This document shows positions 1-11,239 of a DNA stretch of 48,337 bases, piece after piece. The stretch lies in the NCBI GenBank assembly GCA_022823625.1, contig JAJEHQ010000018.1, positions 42,501-90,837 of the forward strand, written 5' to 3'. A program made the position numbers and the translations under genes. The notes under the pieces are model-generated. The model searched no databases. It was given only the letters and a program-made list of their open reading frames with translations, and had not been told where the DNA came from. The DNA is from Gammaproteobacteria bacterium (GTDB taxonomy: Bacteria > Pseudomonadota > Gammaproteobacteria > Arenicellales > JAJDZL01). Every line of letters starts with the position of its first letter. Position 1 is the first letter of the stretch.

Positions 1-7
1 TCAGTCA

Positions 8-83
8 GGGGCTGTAGCTCAGTCGGGAGAGCGCCGGCTTTGCAAGCCGGAGGTCGTCGGTTCGAACCCGATCAGCTCCACCA
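8..83 (+). tRNA. tRNA-Ala (anticodon TGC)
   Basis: A complete 76-nt cloverleaf ends in an encoded CCA. The anticodon stem (34-38 with 46-50) encloses a 7-nt loop with anticodon TGC at 41-43. The acceptor stem pairs 8-14 with 73-79 and includes a G-U pair at the third position, which is the known alanine identity element. It sits directly upstream of 23S rRNA, the usual place of tRNA-Ala in a gammaproteobacterial 16S-23S spacer, where tRNA-Ile and 16S normally precede it outside the window. Confidence 0.97.
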
Positions 84-94
84 GTTCTTTTTTA

Positions 95-119
95 CTGATC
101 ATGCTGGGTGCATGATCAG
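95..119 (+). other. Spacer hairpin after tRNA-Ala
   Basis: A perfect 10-bp stem (95-104 with 110-119) with a 5-nt loop lies 11 nt past the tRNA CCA end. Such spacer hairpins are common sites for RNase processing that separates the tRNA from the rRNA precursor. It has no T-run, so it is not an intrinsic terminator. Confidence 0.5.
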
Positions 120-126
120 GTGTTGG

Positions 127-139
127 TGTTCTTTTAAAA
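127..139 (+). promoter_or_regulatory. boxA-like rRNA antitermination element
   Basis: The sequence TGTTCTTTTAAAA in the 16S-23S spacer resembles the boxA element that recruits NusB/NusE for antitermination in rRNA operons. Its place between the tRNA and the 23S matches the second boxA of proteobacterial rrn operons. The call rests on similarity to the consensus and on position. Confidence 0.5.
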
Positions 140-158
140 TTTGGTAGTCAAAGGCGCG

Positions 159-193
159 AATGCGCATGCATGAGCAATCATGCATGACGCATT
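159..193 (+). other. Spacer stem-loop with GCAA tetraloop
   Basis: Bases 159-164 pair with 188-193 and 166-173 pair with 178-185, closing a GNRA-type loop (GCAA, 174-177). It lies between the outer and inner pairing arms that bracket the 23S gene, so it is probably a structural part of the rRNA precursor. Confidence 0.4.
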
Positions 194-240
194 GGGTATG
201 CAGCATTCAAAAGTGATCATGAAATCGAAAGAAGTTCATT

Positions 241-260
241 CGAACATCTCGAGGTTATGT

Positions 261-267
<7 letters not shown>
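241..267 (+). other. 23S processing stem, 5' arm
   Basis: This stretch, running into the first bases of 23S, is complementary to 3155-3184 after the 23S 3' end. The paired blocks are GGTCAAG with CTTGACC, GTTATGT with ATATAAC, CTCGAG with CTCGAG, and CGAACA with TGTTCG. In bacteria this stalk is cut by RNase III to release the 23S precursor. A second outer stem pairs 141-153 with 3215-3227. Confidence 0.7.
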
Positions 268-3154
<2,887 letters not shown>

Positions 3155-3163
<9 letters not shown>

Positions 3164-3184
3164 TATAACACTCGAGCTGTTCGA
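3155..3184 (+). other. 23S processing stem, 3' arm
   Basis: This is the partner of the arm at 241-267; together they form an interrupted stem bringing the two ends of 23S together. An outer continuation at 3215-3227 pairs perfectly over 13 bp with 141-153. Confidence 0.7.
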
Positions 3185-3274
3185 GTGGTTGTATGTTCAC
3201 AAGTGCATACCGCACTTTGACTACCAATTTATTTCTGATCCAGAAGTTCTCAAATGATGCTGGGTCAATCGATT

Positions 3275-3392
3275 TGCCCGGCGGCAATAGCAAATGGGTA
3301 CCACCTGAATCCATCTCGAACTCAGAAGTGAAAACGTTTCGCGCCGATGATAGTGCGGAGAAATTCCGTGTGAAAGTAGGTACTGCCGGGCA
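3275..3392 (+). rRNA. 5S ribosomal RNA
   Basis: The gene is 118 nt. The terminal stem pairs TGCCCGGC at the start with GCCGGGCA at the end. The conserved loop segment CCATCTCGAACTCAGAAGTGAAA is present, as is the AAGTAGG segment before the 3' stem. It follows 23S by about 110 nt, the normal distal position in an rRNA operon. No clear intrinsic terminator is visible after it. Confidence 0.95.
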
Positions 3393-3547
3393 TAATATTT
3401 TCAGACTGCCAAAATTCTCTGGGCATCATCTGCCAAATTCCAACATTCAAAAACCAGCCACAATATATCTCGGCTAAAATATCGCGCACCGAATCTAAAA
3501 AAGCCTGTTTCTAAGTGAAACTGCACATCGAATTTACGGTGACATAA

Positions 3548-4522
3548 ATGGATGTGATCTCTGCAAAACGCGGTGCCCGATTTCAATATACGCCCGAAAT
3601 TCCGGTTCAGTTAAACCCGATATTTGATTGGCCGCCCAACCTCAGCGGCATCGTGCGATGGCTAGCGGCATCCTGGCTTACGATTAGCATGCAGCTTTTT
3701 TGCCTGGCTTTGGCATGCGTTGTTTACTTCGTATTCCAGCCGACTGCAGACGAAATGAAAAATCTGTCTTTCGACTGGATTGCATCCATTTGGCTGCGTA
3801 ATCTGATCATCATGCTGTCAGTTGCGGGGTTGCTGCATCTTTATTTCTACACTTTCAGAAAGCAGGGAAGCGATTTGAAGTATGAAGAGCAGGGTCAGAA
3901 ACGGAACAGCAAGGTTCACAACTTTGGCAATCAGGTGTTGGACAATATGTTCTGGACACTGGGTAGCGGCGTTTTGATCTGGAGTACCTATGAAGTACTT
4001 TATTTTTGGCTGAGCGTTAACGGACATCTGCCAATGCTCGTCATTGTGGACAATCCGGTGTGGTTCGTCGCAATGTTTGTGCTGATTCCAATTTGGTCAT
4101 CAATGCACTTTTACTGGATTCATCGTTGGCTTCATTGGCCGCCGCTATACAAGGTCGCTCATGCACTCCATCACCGTAATGTGAATATCGGCCCCTGGGC
4201 CGGGATTTCCATGCATCCCATAGAGCATATTTTTTATTTTTCCAGTTTTTTGATTCACTTTGTCATTCTGTCTCACCCGTTGCACTTTTTGTTTCATGCA
4301 TACTACAACACCATTGGGGCAAGTACTTCGCATTGCGGTTTTGAGGGACTGCAGATTGGTGGCAAGAAAAGAGTAGATCTCGGTAATTTTTTCCATCAAC
4401 TGCACCATAAACATATCAAGTGCAACTACGGAACAATAGAAATGCCATGGGATCGGTGGTTTGGTTCATTTCATGACGGAACCGATGAAGCAACCAAGAG
4501 GGTCCGAAAGCGAAAGTGGTGA
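3548..4522 (+). CDS. Fatty acid hydroxylase / sterol desaturase family membrane enzyme
   Basis: This 324-aa integral membrane protein belongs to the non-haem di-iron fatty acid hydroxylase/sterol desaturase superfamily. It carries the expected histidine clusters: HRWLH at 192-196, HALHH at 205-209 and HQLHH at 283-287, with further histidines (HPIEH, 223-227) between them. Hydrophobic segments near 42-64, 84-101, 138-157 and 170-187 are likely membrane spans, which would place the histidines on the cytoplasmic face. Family members use O2 to hydroxylate or desaturate lipid-like substrates; the substrate cannot be told here. The gene stands alone after the rRNA operon and starts at ATG. A sterol-specific role is not implied by the family name. 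Confidence 0.88.
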   Translation: MDVISAKRGARFQYTPEIPVQLNPIFDWPPNLSGIVRWLAASWLTISMQLFCLALACVVYFVFQPTADEMKNLSFDWIASIWLRNLIIMLSVAGLLHLYFYTFRKQGSDLKYEEQGQKRNSKVHNFGNQVLDNMFWTLGSGVLIWSTYEVLYFWLSVNGHLPMLVIVDNPVWFVAMFVLIPIWSSMHFYWIHRWLHWPPLYKVAHALHHRNVNIGPWAGISMHPIEHIFYFSSFLIHFVILSHPLHFLFHAYYNTIGASTSHCGFEGLQIGGKKRVDLGNFFHQLHHKHIKCNYGTIEMPWDRWFGSFHDGTDEATKRVRKRKW

Positions 4523-4588
4523 AGCGCTGCAATTCAGCGGCAGTCAAATCGGAACGATCCATCTTTGTAAGTTTTAAGTCTATCTGTT

Positions 4589-5734
4589 TTGAAGGTTGCG
4601 CAGCCATTAATTCGAATCAATCTGGTTTCAATCCTTCTGCTGTTGACCGCGATATCGGTCTCCTCACTAACAATGGCTGATCAACTTTCTCAACGGCGTG
4701 TACCCGCCGAATGGGAACCTCAAGAGGCAATTTGGCTGCAGTGGCCGGGGCCTTACGAAAAAACATTTGAAGTGGCATTTGCCAAAATGGCAAGCGTCAT
4801 TGTTCAATACCAGAAATTACACCTGTTGTGTGATACAGAGCGTATTAAAAATCAGGCACGGGCTGCAATCCAAGAGGTGGGTTTAGATCCGGACCATCCT
4901 AACATTACCTGGCACATTCTGCCAAACGATAACGCATGGATGCGCGACAACGGACCTGTTTATGTCATGGTTGGGAACGAGATGAGAATTCAGAACTGGG
5001 AATTCGATGCCTGGGGTGGTGCTTTTGGATCGTACGTTCCATACGCTAAAGACAACCGTGTTCCTGATAAGGTCGCGGAATTTCTGGACATGCCAGTTGA
5101 GCAGGTTGACATTGTGCACGAGCGGGGTAATTTAGAGTTCAATGGTGTTGACACCTTGATTCTGAATTGGAGTGCGCTAGGTGATCCCGACCGAAATTCA
5201 GGTTATACCAAGGACCAGGCAACGAGTGACCTAAAGCGCTGGTTTGGAGTGTCCAAGGTGATCTTTATTGAAGGTATGCCAGAGACTGACCTCACAAAGG
5301 GGCATGTTGACGGTATTGCAAGATTTATTGATGTAAATACTGTTGTTGTACCTGAGTGTACACACGCGTCAAGGTGTAAACCGGGTGATGGTCGGGATGA
5401 TGCTGTCTACAACAATGCTGCAAAAACGATCGCGGACGCAGGATTTCGGGTCATTCGTGATCCGATGGAAGCGACTGTTGAGTACAACGGCAAGACCTTC
5501 GATACAAATTATGCGAATTGGACAGTGGGCAATGGATTTGTACTGCTAGTGGGATTTGATAATCCAGAAACGGATCTAGCTGCCAAAGCCCGAGTTGAGT
5601 CATATTTCCCAGGGCGCGATGTTCATGTTGTTGAAATGCTAAGTTCGTGGGCCTCAGGTGGCGGTGCACACTGCCATACCAACGATCAGCCTGCGGCCAT
5701 GACGGTTTGGCCTGAAAAATCGAACTCAGACTGA
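4589..5734 (+). CDS. Agmatine deiminase family protein, apparently exported
   Basis: This 381-aa protein belongs to the peptidylarginine/agmatine deiminase family, which converts agmatine to N-carbamoylputrescine and ammonia. Visible family motifs are WMRDNGPV (Asp120), the HERGN segment (178-181), GHVDG (His239, Asp241) and GGGAHC with the nucleophile Cys362 near the C-terminus. The frame opens with TTG at 4589, giving a charged start, a hydrophobic core (12-22) and a cleavage-like TMA-D at 28-31, so a signal peptide is likely. If translation instead starts at the in-frame ATG at 4673 the enzyme would be cytosolic and of ordinary length. Neither start has a strong Shine-Dalgarno sequence. 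Periplasmic location is inference; the family call is firm. Confidence 0.88.
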   Translation: MKVAQPLIRINLVSILLLLTAISVSSLTMADQLSQRRVPAEWEPQEAIWLQWPGPYEKTFEVAFAKMASVIVQYQKLHLLCDTERIKNQARAAIQEVGLDPDHPNITWHILPNDNAWMRDNGPVYVMVGNEMRIQNWEFDAWGGAFGSYVPYAKDNRVPDKVAEFLDMPVEQVDIVHERGNLEFNGVDTLILNWSALGDPDRNSGYTKDQATSDLKRWFGVSKVIFIEGMPETDLTKGHVDGIARFIDVNTVVVPECTHASRCKPGDGRDDAVYNNAAKTIADAGFRVIRDPMEATVEYNGKTFDTNYANWTVGNGFVLLVGFDNPETDLAAKARVESYFPGRDVHVVEMLSSWASGGGAHCHTNDQPAAMTVWPEKSNSD

Positions 5735-5825
5735 TCGCTCATACCAAGTAATCAGCCCGTGCGAGAATTTATAGGAAGGATTCAGTTCACAGTTGAATTA
5801 GCCCGTCAGGAAGAAGTGGATATTT

Positions 5826-6118
5826 TCATTCCAATTTTTCTGACAATACCATGTAAATGATCGTAATGTAAACGCCCCACCATGCGACATTGACAAGCGG
5901 CGAACCGACAAATGTGTCAAAAGTTGACAATATGCTACAACTGACAATTGCTGCAATTCCCACAGGATTTCTTGTAGCTGGTTTTCGATGAAATATTGTC
6001 AAGCAATAAGCGTACCAACGATCCACATTGCCGCGATCAAGAGCGGCACACTAGTCTGGTAAAAATATGTCGCAATGCTGCAACCGAGAAATATTGCGAC
6101 TACCAAAAAAATTCTCAT
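5826..6118 (-). pseudogene. Small multi-pass membrane protein broken by a frameshift
   Basis: An ATG at 6116-6118, preceded by a GGAG ribosome site, opens 39 codons of hydrophobic protein (two likely spans) ending at TGA 5999-6001. A second, equally hydrophobic stretch continues at once in the -1 frame, overlapping the end of the first, and closes with TGA at 5826-5828. Joined by a one-base shift near 6000-6005, the two parts would make a protein of about 96 residues with roughly four membrane segments, hydrophobic on both sides of the shift. This suggests a single gene with a one-base loss, a sequencing error, or less likely programmed slippage (no classic slippery heptamer seen). Function unknown. 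Confidence 0.5.
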
Positions 6119-6328
6119 ACCCGAACTCCGGCTTTATTTAGCAGGGATGTATATGAAATAGCATCTACTATGTTGATTTTAACAAATGAATAATTCAGAC
6201 TTGTTCTCGTTCGAAACCTCGTTTGCAGCAGTAAATTCTGGATCAGCTACTCAAAGCAATTTTGATCGGCGAAACCGATTATTCCAGCTCAAGGGGCGTT
6301 CAATGTCATTGTTGTTTGTCTTCTTGAT
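6119..6328. other. Intergenic region before DUF3604 gene end
   Basis: About 210 AT-rich bases between the start of the broken membrane gene and the stop of the DUF3604 gene. I see no convincing coding frame, repeat or strong terminator. Confidence 0.4.
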
Positions 6329-8569
6329 TTAACAATAAATGTAGATTGGACTAGACCATGTGAAATGCCCGTCTTCGTGGGTAATTCGTACATAAAGCGC
6401 ATTGTCGCGATGGTCAACAAGCTGGATTCGACGTGTTAATGTTTCTCGGTGATGCGGATTGACATCGGGTAGTCGAAAGATTCTGATTCTACGGTCGATA
6501 CCATTATTCGCAAAGATCAACTCATCGCGTCCAATATCCTCAATCGATATTGATTCCTTCACTAGATGAGTATTGATTTCCAAAATTCCTGCGTATGGAG
6601 ACTTCAATATGGCATCAAATCCTCCGAATCCACCCGTCGTTAAAGCAGTCCATTCAACTCGCCCGTTCTCTGTCTGCTCGAATTTCTTATCCAGATTGTA
6701 ACGATTGATTGGGATTAGCGATTCAAACTCGTTGTCGGTCAATTGAGCAAACCCATCCCAAATCGTTTCGCGACCTCGACCTCGATATTCAGATCCCTCC
6801 CACAATACGCGAATGCGTCTTCCAAGACTTTGTTCATCATAAGGTCTATAGACTTCAAGTGTCTCCAATCCGTTTCGAATATCTATCCTCTCAATCGGTG
6901 ATGGACTATGCAGGTCAATTTCAAAAGTAACCACTTCTTGATCACAGCGCACAATGTCGCCCATCATCGCTCTGGTGCACGGTTTTGCTTGCTCCTTTCC
7001 ATCGGGGTTTTCCAGAATAAGTTCGGCGGACTGGTCAAATAACACATGCGTACTCAAAATGACTCTGTTTCCCGTCGTCCCGTAGTGATGTCTCCTTCTT
7101 AGCCCTTCCATGATGCCTGCCCGAGTCAACTCGGGAGCCAGCACGCAAGTCAATCCTCCATAGGCTCCGAATTTAGTCGCGCCCGGATGCGATGCACCAG
7201 GACGGCCTTTGTGTCCGTCTGAATTCGACACTATCCCCACTCTATACCCTTGTTCGAGTGCATCTTGAATGAGCCACTCGAACGTGCCCCAGGCGGAATG
7301 AACCTCAACTGCCTTTTCGTGTCGTTTGTCGTGAGCAACTGTTATGTCCGCATAACGACCGCCAATGTGAGCAAATACCACACAGTCTTCGTCTTTCAAG
7401 ACATCAAACAAATCATTCGCAGAGTTTGCGTCTGTTTCAATATCTGAATGGTCGTCGACCAAGGCATGCGACGAACGATGAATCTGGCGTCCTTCTCGCA
7501 TGTGCAGAACATTTCGATCGCCGCCGAGTCCGGTATTTCCTGACCACTCCCATCCTGGAAATGTGATGAACCGGTCATTTTCCGTAAATTCAGCTGAAAG
7601 TTCGTTCAGGTGATTCCAGAATTCGGTAGTAATCTGAAAATCATTCCCTTGGTGGACGCAAACGTCAAGAAAAGCCTTATCACGAGCAAATTCATAAAAT
7701 TCGCGCGCTGAGTTTGTGCCGATGGTTTCTTCAGATTGCCCATGCAAATCACCCCAAAAAGGCAGCAAATCACTGCTGTCGACAATTCGACAAGGGTTGC
7801 TACTAGCGACTGTTTTGTCATTTTCATCCAACAGCTCAATGATTAAATCTCCGGATTCCAGGGCTTGTAGATTCTCGATGATTCGGGTGAATTTTCCCTT
7901 GTTCATGCAAGTGTTGGATGGCAGTCCGTTGATTTTGAGATTTGAACGAACCTTGAATTGTGTATCACATTGATCGGAAGGATTCCCCCAACGATCAACC
8001 CCCTTTATGCAGAGCCGAAATGCTTGAGATTTTCGTCTCAGTGTCGGAAGAACTGCCTGGTAGACAACGGGTGGTCCTGAAACAATTTCAATGACAGGCT
8101 GGTGAGGCAGAACAACATATTCGTACGTAGCGATGGCATCGACCAAGACTCGAAACTCGAAAGTCTTTTCGCAGAATGTCTGGACCCTAATTCCTGGGCT
8201 TCCCTGGCTACGGTCACCAAACCTTACAGAAATCTGATCTCCCTCTCTTAGGAAACCTCGTACAACCTTGATGTAGAGTGTCTTGTCCCATGGACGTATA
8301 TTCCTTTTGGGATCATATTCAACATGTAAAACAGCTCCGTTCGAGGCTTCAACTGTTGTGTAATTCGGTGCACTGGGGTTGTCGAACTGAGGCCTGCCCA
8401 TATCTGAAGCAAATCTATGGACGATCTTAATGGACCCTGTATCGTCGATTCCAAAATATCCGGCCGTATAAACGAGGGTAAACTCTTGAAATGATCCAGC
8501 TTCAAATTGACCTTCAGGGGAAATCCTTGCAGACCCCATTTTGTGGGGGAGATAGGTAGAGTGCGGCAT
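6329..8569 (-). CDS. DUF3604 family protein (PHP-like metallohydrolase)
   Basis: This 746-aa protein resembles DUF3604 family proteins. The N-terminal ~270 residues look like beta-rich domains, followed by a PHP-like core opening with WGDLHGQSEETIGTNS, then HQGNDF, an HIGG segment, EVHSAWGTFEW and SNSDGHKGRPG. These Asp/His clusters are typical of metal-dependent phosphoesterase-like folds. There is no clear signal peptide or membrane span. The substrate is not known for most of the family. The gene stands alone and is divergent from malate synthase with a 451-bp gap. The start ATG at 8567-8569 is the first in frame. Confidence 0.82.
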   Translation of the reverse strand: MPHSTYLPHKMGSARISPEGQFEAGSFQEFTLVYTAGYFGIDDTGSIKIVHRFASDMGRPQFDNPSAPNYTTVEASNGAVLHVEYDPKRNIRPWDKTLYIKVVRGFLREGDQISVRFGDRSQGSPGIRVQTFCEKTFEFRVLVDAIATYEYVVLPHQPVIEIVSGPPVVYQAVLPTLRRKSQAFRLCIKGVDRWGNPSDQCDTQFKVRSNLKINGLPSNTCMNKGKFTRIIENLQALESGDLIIELLDENDKTVASSNPCRIVDSSDLLPFWGDLHGQSEETIGTNSAREFYEFARDKAFLDVCVHQGNDFQITTEFWNHLNELSAEFTENDRFITFPGWEWSGNTGLGGDRNVLHMREGRQIHRSSHALVDDHSDIETDANSANDLFDVLKDEDCVVFAHIGGRYADITVAHDKRHEKAVEVHSAWGTFEWLIQDALEQGYRVGIVSNSDGHKGRPGASHPGATKFGAYGGLTCVLAPELTRAGIMEGLRRRHHYGTTGNRVILSTHVLFDQSAELILENPDGKEQAKPCTRAMMGDIVRCDQEVVTFEIDLHSPSPIERIDIRNGLETLEVYRPYDEQSLGRRIRVLWEGSEYRGRGRETIWDGFAQLTDNEFESLIPINRYNLDKKFEQTENGRVEWTALTTGGFGGFDAILKSPYAGILEINTHLVKESISIEDIGRDELIFANNGIDRRIRIFRLPDVNPHHRETLTRRIQLVDHRDNALYVRITHEDGHFTWSSPIYIYC

Positions 8570-9020
8570 TCTAGCGGAAACCGTCGTAATCGGTTGATAA
8601 GCTTACCAAAGGAGGCAATTATTTGAAGTAGAGCGCATGCGCTACCTTGTGCGTATTAAACACAATTCATAACATATAAATCAAGTCGCGGGATCGTTTC
8701 GTTCGGCATAATTTACTGACGCTTAATTCGGAGTCTCCAGCTACCTGCAGACGAAGAGTATGCTCGTTTGTATTTCGCTTACTGCCGTTCAACTGTCATT
8801 GAAAACCAAGCGGCAAACATCCTCAGAAACAACGGATAAAATTGTTTCAATTCCTCAAACGGTTTTCATACCAGGTGATTAGCTACCAACGATATTGCAT
8901 AATTCATGTGTTTGACGCCCATAATAATGTATGGGCGAAACTGCACCGGGCAGCGAGATTCAGTCTCTCGTTGGGTAGCAGAGATGTCAATAACTGAAAC
9001 TTCACCATTAGATTTTCCCA
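8570..9020. other. Divergent intergenic region with a leader hairpin
   Basis: These 451 bases separate the divergent DUF3604 and malate synthase genes and should hold both promoters. A 7-bp perfect stem with an 8-nt loop lies at 8916-8937, followed by a weaker 5-bp CGAGA/TCTCG hairpin near 8950. I recognise no known riboswitch class and no coding frame. Confidence 0.45.
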
Positions 9021-11228
9021 ATGTCTAAACACAACAGTCAATACGTCGACGAAGGTTCACTGAAAATTAGCCAGTGTCTGCATGATTTAGTCGCACAAGA
9101 AATTACTCCTGGGACAGGAATATCTCCAGACTCGTTTTGGAAAGCACTTGCCAAAATTGTTGAAGATTTTGGTGAGAATAACAAGCAGCTGCTCTTAAAA
9201 CGAGATCAACTGCAGGCCAAAATCGATGATTGGTATGCTTCCGACGCAGGTATATCAGCCAGTATTGGTGACAGTCGAAAATTCCTGAGCGAAATTGGCT
9301 ATCTGGTTAAAGAGGGTCCGGCATTCAAAGTTGAAGTAGAGGACGTTGACCGTGAGATTTCTGATGTGAGTGCCCCGCAATTGGTAGTGCCAGTTGATAA
9401 TGCCCGTTATGCACTCAATGCTGCCAACGCCCGTTGGGGAAGCCTGTACGATGCTCTTTATACCTCCGGTGTTGCTGAGCCGGAAGATGAACCTGCCCCA
9501 CCGCCCGAAAAGTTTGACTGGCAACGCGGCAAAAGGGTGATTCAGTGGGTTCGCGACTTTCTAGACCGGGTCGTACCGTTGGAAAATGGTAGTCACGCGG
9601 ACGTTGTTCAGTACGCAATTGTTCCGGCTGGCCGCCGTACACTTCGCGTGCACGCTACATTGAAAAGTGGGGAACACACAACGCTTAAGTCACAAGGACA
9701 GTTTGCCGGATTTCGTGGACTAATGTACGAGCCTTCTGAAATCTTGCTTTACAACAACGGTCTATTCATGCGACTGCAGTTTGATCGAAACTCCTTCATC
9801 GGTAAAAAGGATCTTGCGGGTGTTTACGATATCAGTATGGAAGCTGCAGTCACTACCATTCAGGATTTTGAAGATGCAGTTTCGGCTGTGGATGCTGAAG
9901 ATAAAACTCATGCCTATCGAAACTGGCTGAATTTGATGAAGGGCACTTTGACAGCGGAGTTTAAGAAAGGCGGAAAAGTCATTAAACGGTCGCTCAATGC
10001 AGACATGGAATTTACCAATCCATACGGTATGCTCACGACAGTATCAGCGAGGAGTATGATGCTGGTTCGACATGTCGGTATACATATGTATACCGATGCG
10101 GTTCTTACCAAGGACGGTGATGAGATTCCTGAAGGATTTTTAGATGCCATGGTGATCAGTCTTTGTGCCATACATAATCTTTCAGGTGAAGGAGCAAAGT
10201 CTTTTGCAAATAGCCGCTGCGGAAGCATATATGTGGTTAAGCCCAAGTTGCACGGACCTGAAGAAGTGGCTGGGACAGTGGAACTGTTTGCTCGGGTCGA
10301 AGATGAACTGGGGTTGAAGCGGAACACACTCAAGATCGGAATCATGGACGAGGAGAGACGTACCACTGCGAATCTCAAAGAATGTATCCGTGAAGCCCGT
10401 AATCGCGTCATCTTCATTAATACTGGTTTTCTGGACCGGACGGGTGATGAAATCCATACGATGATGAATTTGGGACCGTCAACCACCAAGGATCAGATGA
10501 AGCAGGAAGCATGGTTGCACGCGTATGAGGACTGGAATGTCGAGGTGGGTGTCAACACCGGGGTCTACAGTGTGGGTCAAATCGGCAAGGGTATGTGGAC
10601 CATGCCAGACCTGATGAAAGCAATGTACAGAGTGAAGTCAGTTCACCCCGAAGCAGGTGCTAATACGGCATGGGTTCCCTCACCAACCTTAGCGGTGCTG
10701 CACGCACTGCATTACCACCAAGTCAATGTTGTTTCGATTCAAAGAGCCAAGGTTTCTAAGAAAAATACAAAACTTGAAACGATACTTCAACCGCCAGTGT
10801 TGGGTGAAGAGTTATCTGATGAAGAGATTATCAAAGAACTTGAAAACAACGCACAGAGTATCCTGGGCTATGTTGTTCACTGGGTTGAAGAGGGTGTTGG
10901 CTGTTCAAAAATTCCGGATATCAATGAAATTAACCTGATGGAAGACCGGGCAACGCTCAGAATTTCGAGCCAGCTAATTGCGAGTTGGCTCAAGCACGGA
11001 CTGACTACACGCGATCAGGTGCAGGACATCTTCAAACGAGTTGCTGTCATTGTCGATAATCAGAACCAGGGAACCGAAGGTTATCGCCCAATGGCCAAGA
11101 ACCACGGCGCCAGTGTTGGTTTCAAGGCTGCATTGGAACTCGTATTTCAAGGAGTTGAGTCGCCAAATGGTTATACGGAACCGTTGCTGCACAAGTATCG
11201 TCGAATGGCAAAGGTACACCATTCGTAG
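9021..11228 (+). CDS. glcB: Malate synthase G
   Basis: This 735-aa protein is malate synthase G, which condenses glyoxylate with acetyl-CoA to malate in the glyoxylate shunt. E. coli GlcB is 723 aa, so length agrees. Family segments include GIMDEERRTTANLKE and FINTGFLDRTGDEIHT, which carry the metal-binding Glu and Asp, and the TAWVPSPTLAVLHALHYH segment further on. The gene starts at ATG 9021 after a long leader with hairpins and ends 11 bp from the convergent WYL regulator gene. No isocitrate lyase or glycolate oxidase gene is in the window. Confidence 0.96.
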   Translation: MSKHNSQYVDEGSLKISQCLHDLVAQEITPGTGISPDSFWKALAKIVEDFGENNKQLLLKRDQLQAKIDDWYASDAGISASIGDSRKFLSEIGYLVKEGPAFKVEVEDVDREISDVSAPQLVVPVDNARYALNAANARWGSLYDALYTSGVAEPEDEPAPPPEKFDWQRGKRVIQWVRDFLDRVVPLENGSHADVVQYAIVPAGRRTLRVHATLKSGEHTTLKSQGQFAGFRGLMYEPSEILLYNNGLFMRLQFDRNSFIGKKDLAGVYDISMEAAVTTIQDFEDAVSAVDAEDKTHAYRNWLNLMKGTLTAEFKKGGKVIKRSLNADMEFTNPYGMLTTVSARSMMLVRHVGIHMYTDAVLTKDGDEIPEGFLDAMVISLCAIHNLSGEGAKSFANSRCGSIYVVKPKLHGPEEVAGTVELFARVEDELGLKRNTLKIGIMDEERRTTANLKECIREARNRVIFINTGFLDRTGDEIHTMMNLGPSTTKDQMKQEAWLHAYEDWNVEVGVNTGVYSVGQIGKGMWTMPDLMKAMYRVKSVHPEAGANTAWVPSPTLAVLHALHYHQVNVVSIQRAKVSKKNTKLETILQPPVLGEELSDEEIIKELENNAQSILGYVVHWVEEGVGCSKIPDINEINLMEDRATLRISSQLIASWLKHGLTTRDQVQDIFKRVAVIVDNQNQGTEGYRPMAKNHGASVGFKAALELVFQGVESPNGYTEPLLHKYRRMAKVHHS

Positions 11229-11239
11229 CCTGGGTGCTG

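Noticed and set aside
9914..10489. 191-codon frame antisense to malate synthase
   Set aside because: It lies wholly within a well-supported gene and reads as low-complexity shadow sequence.
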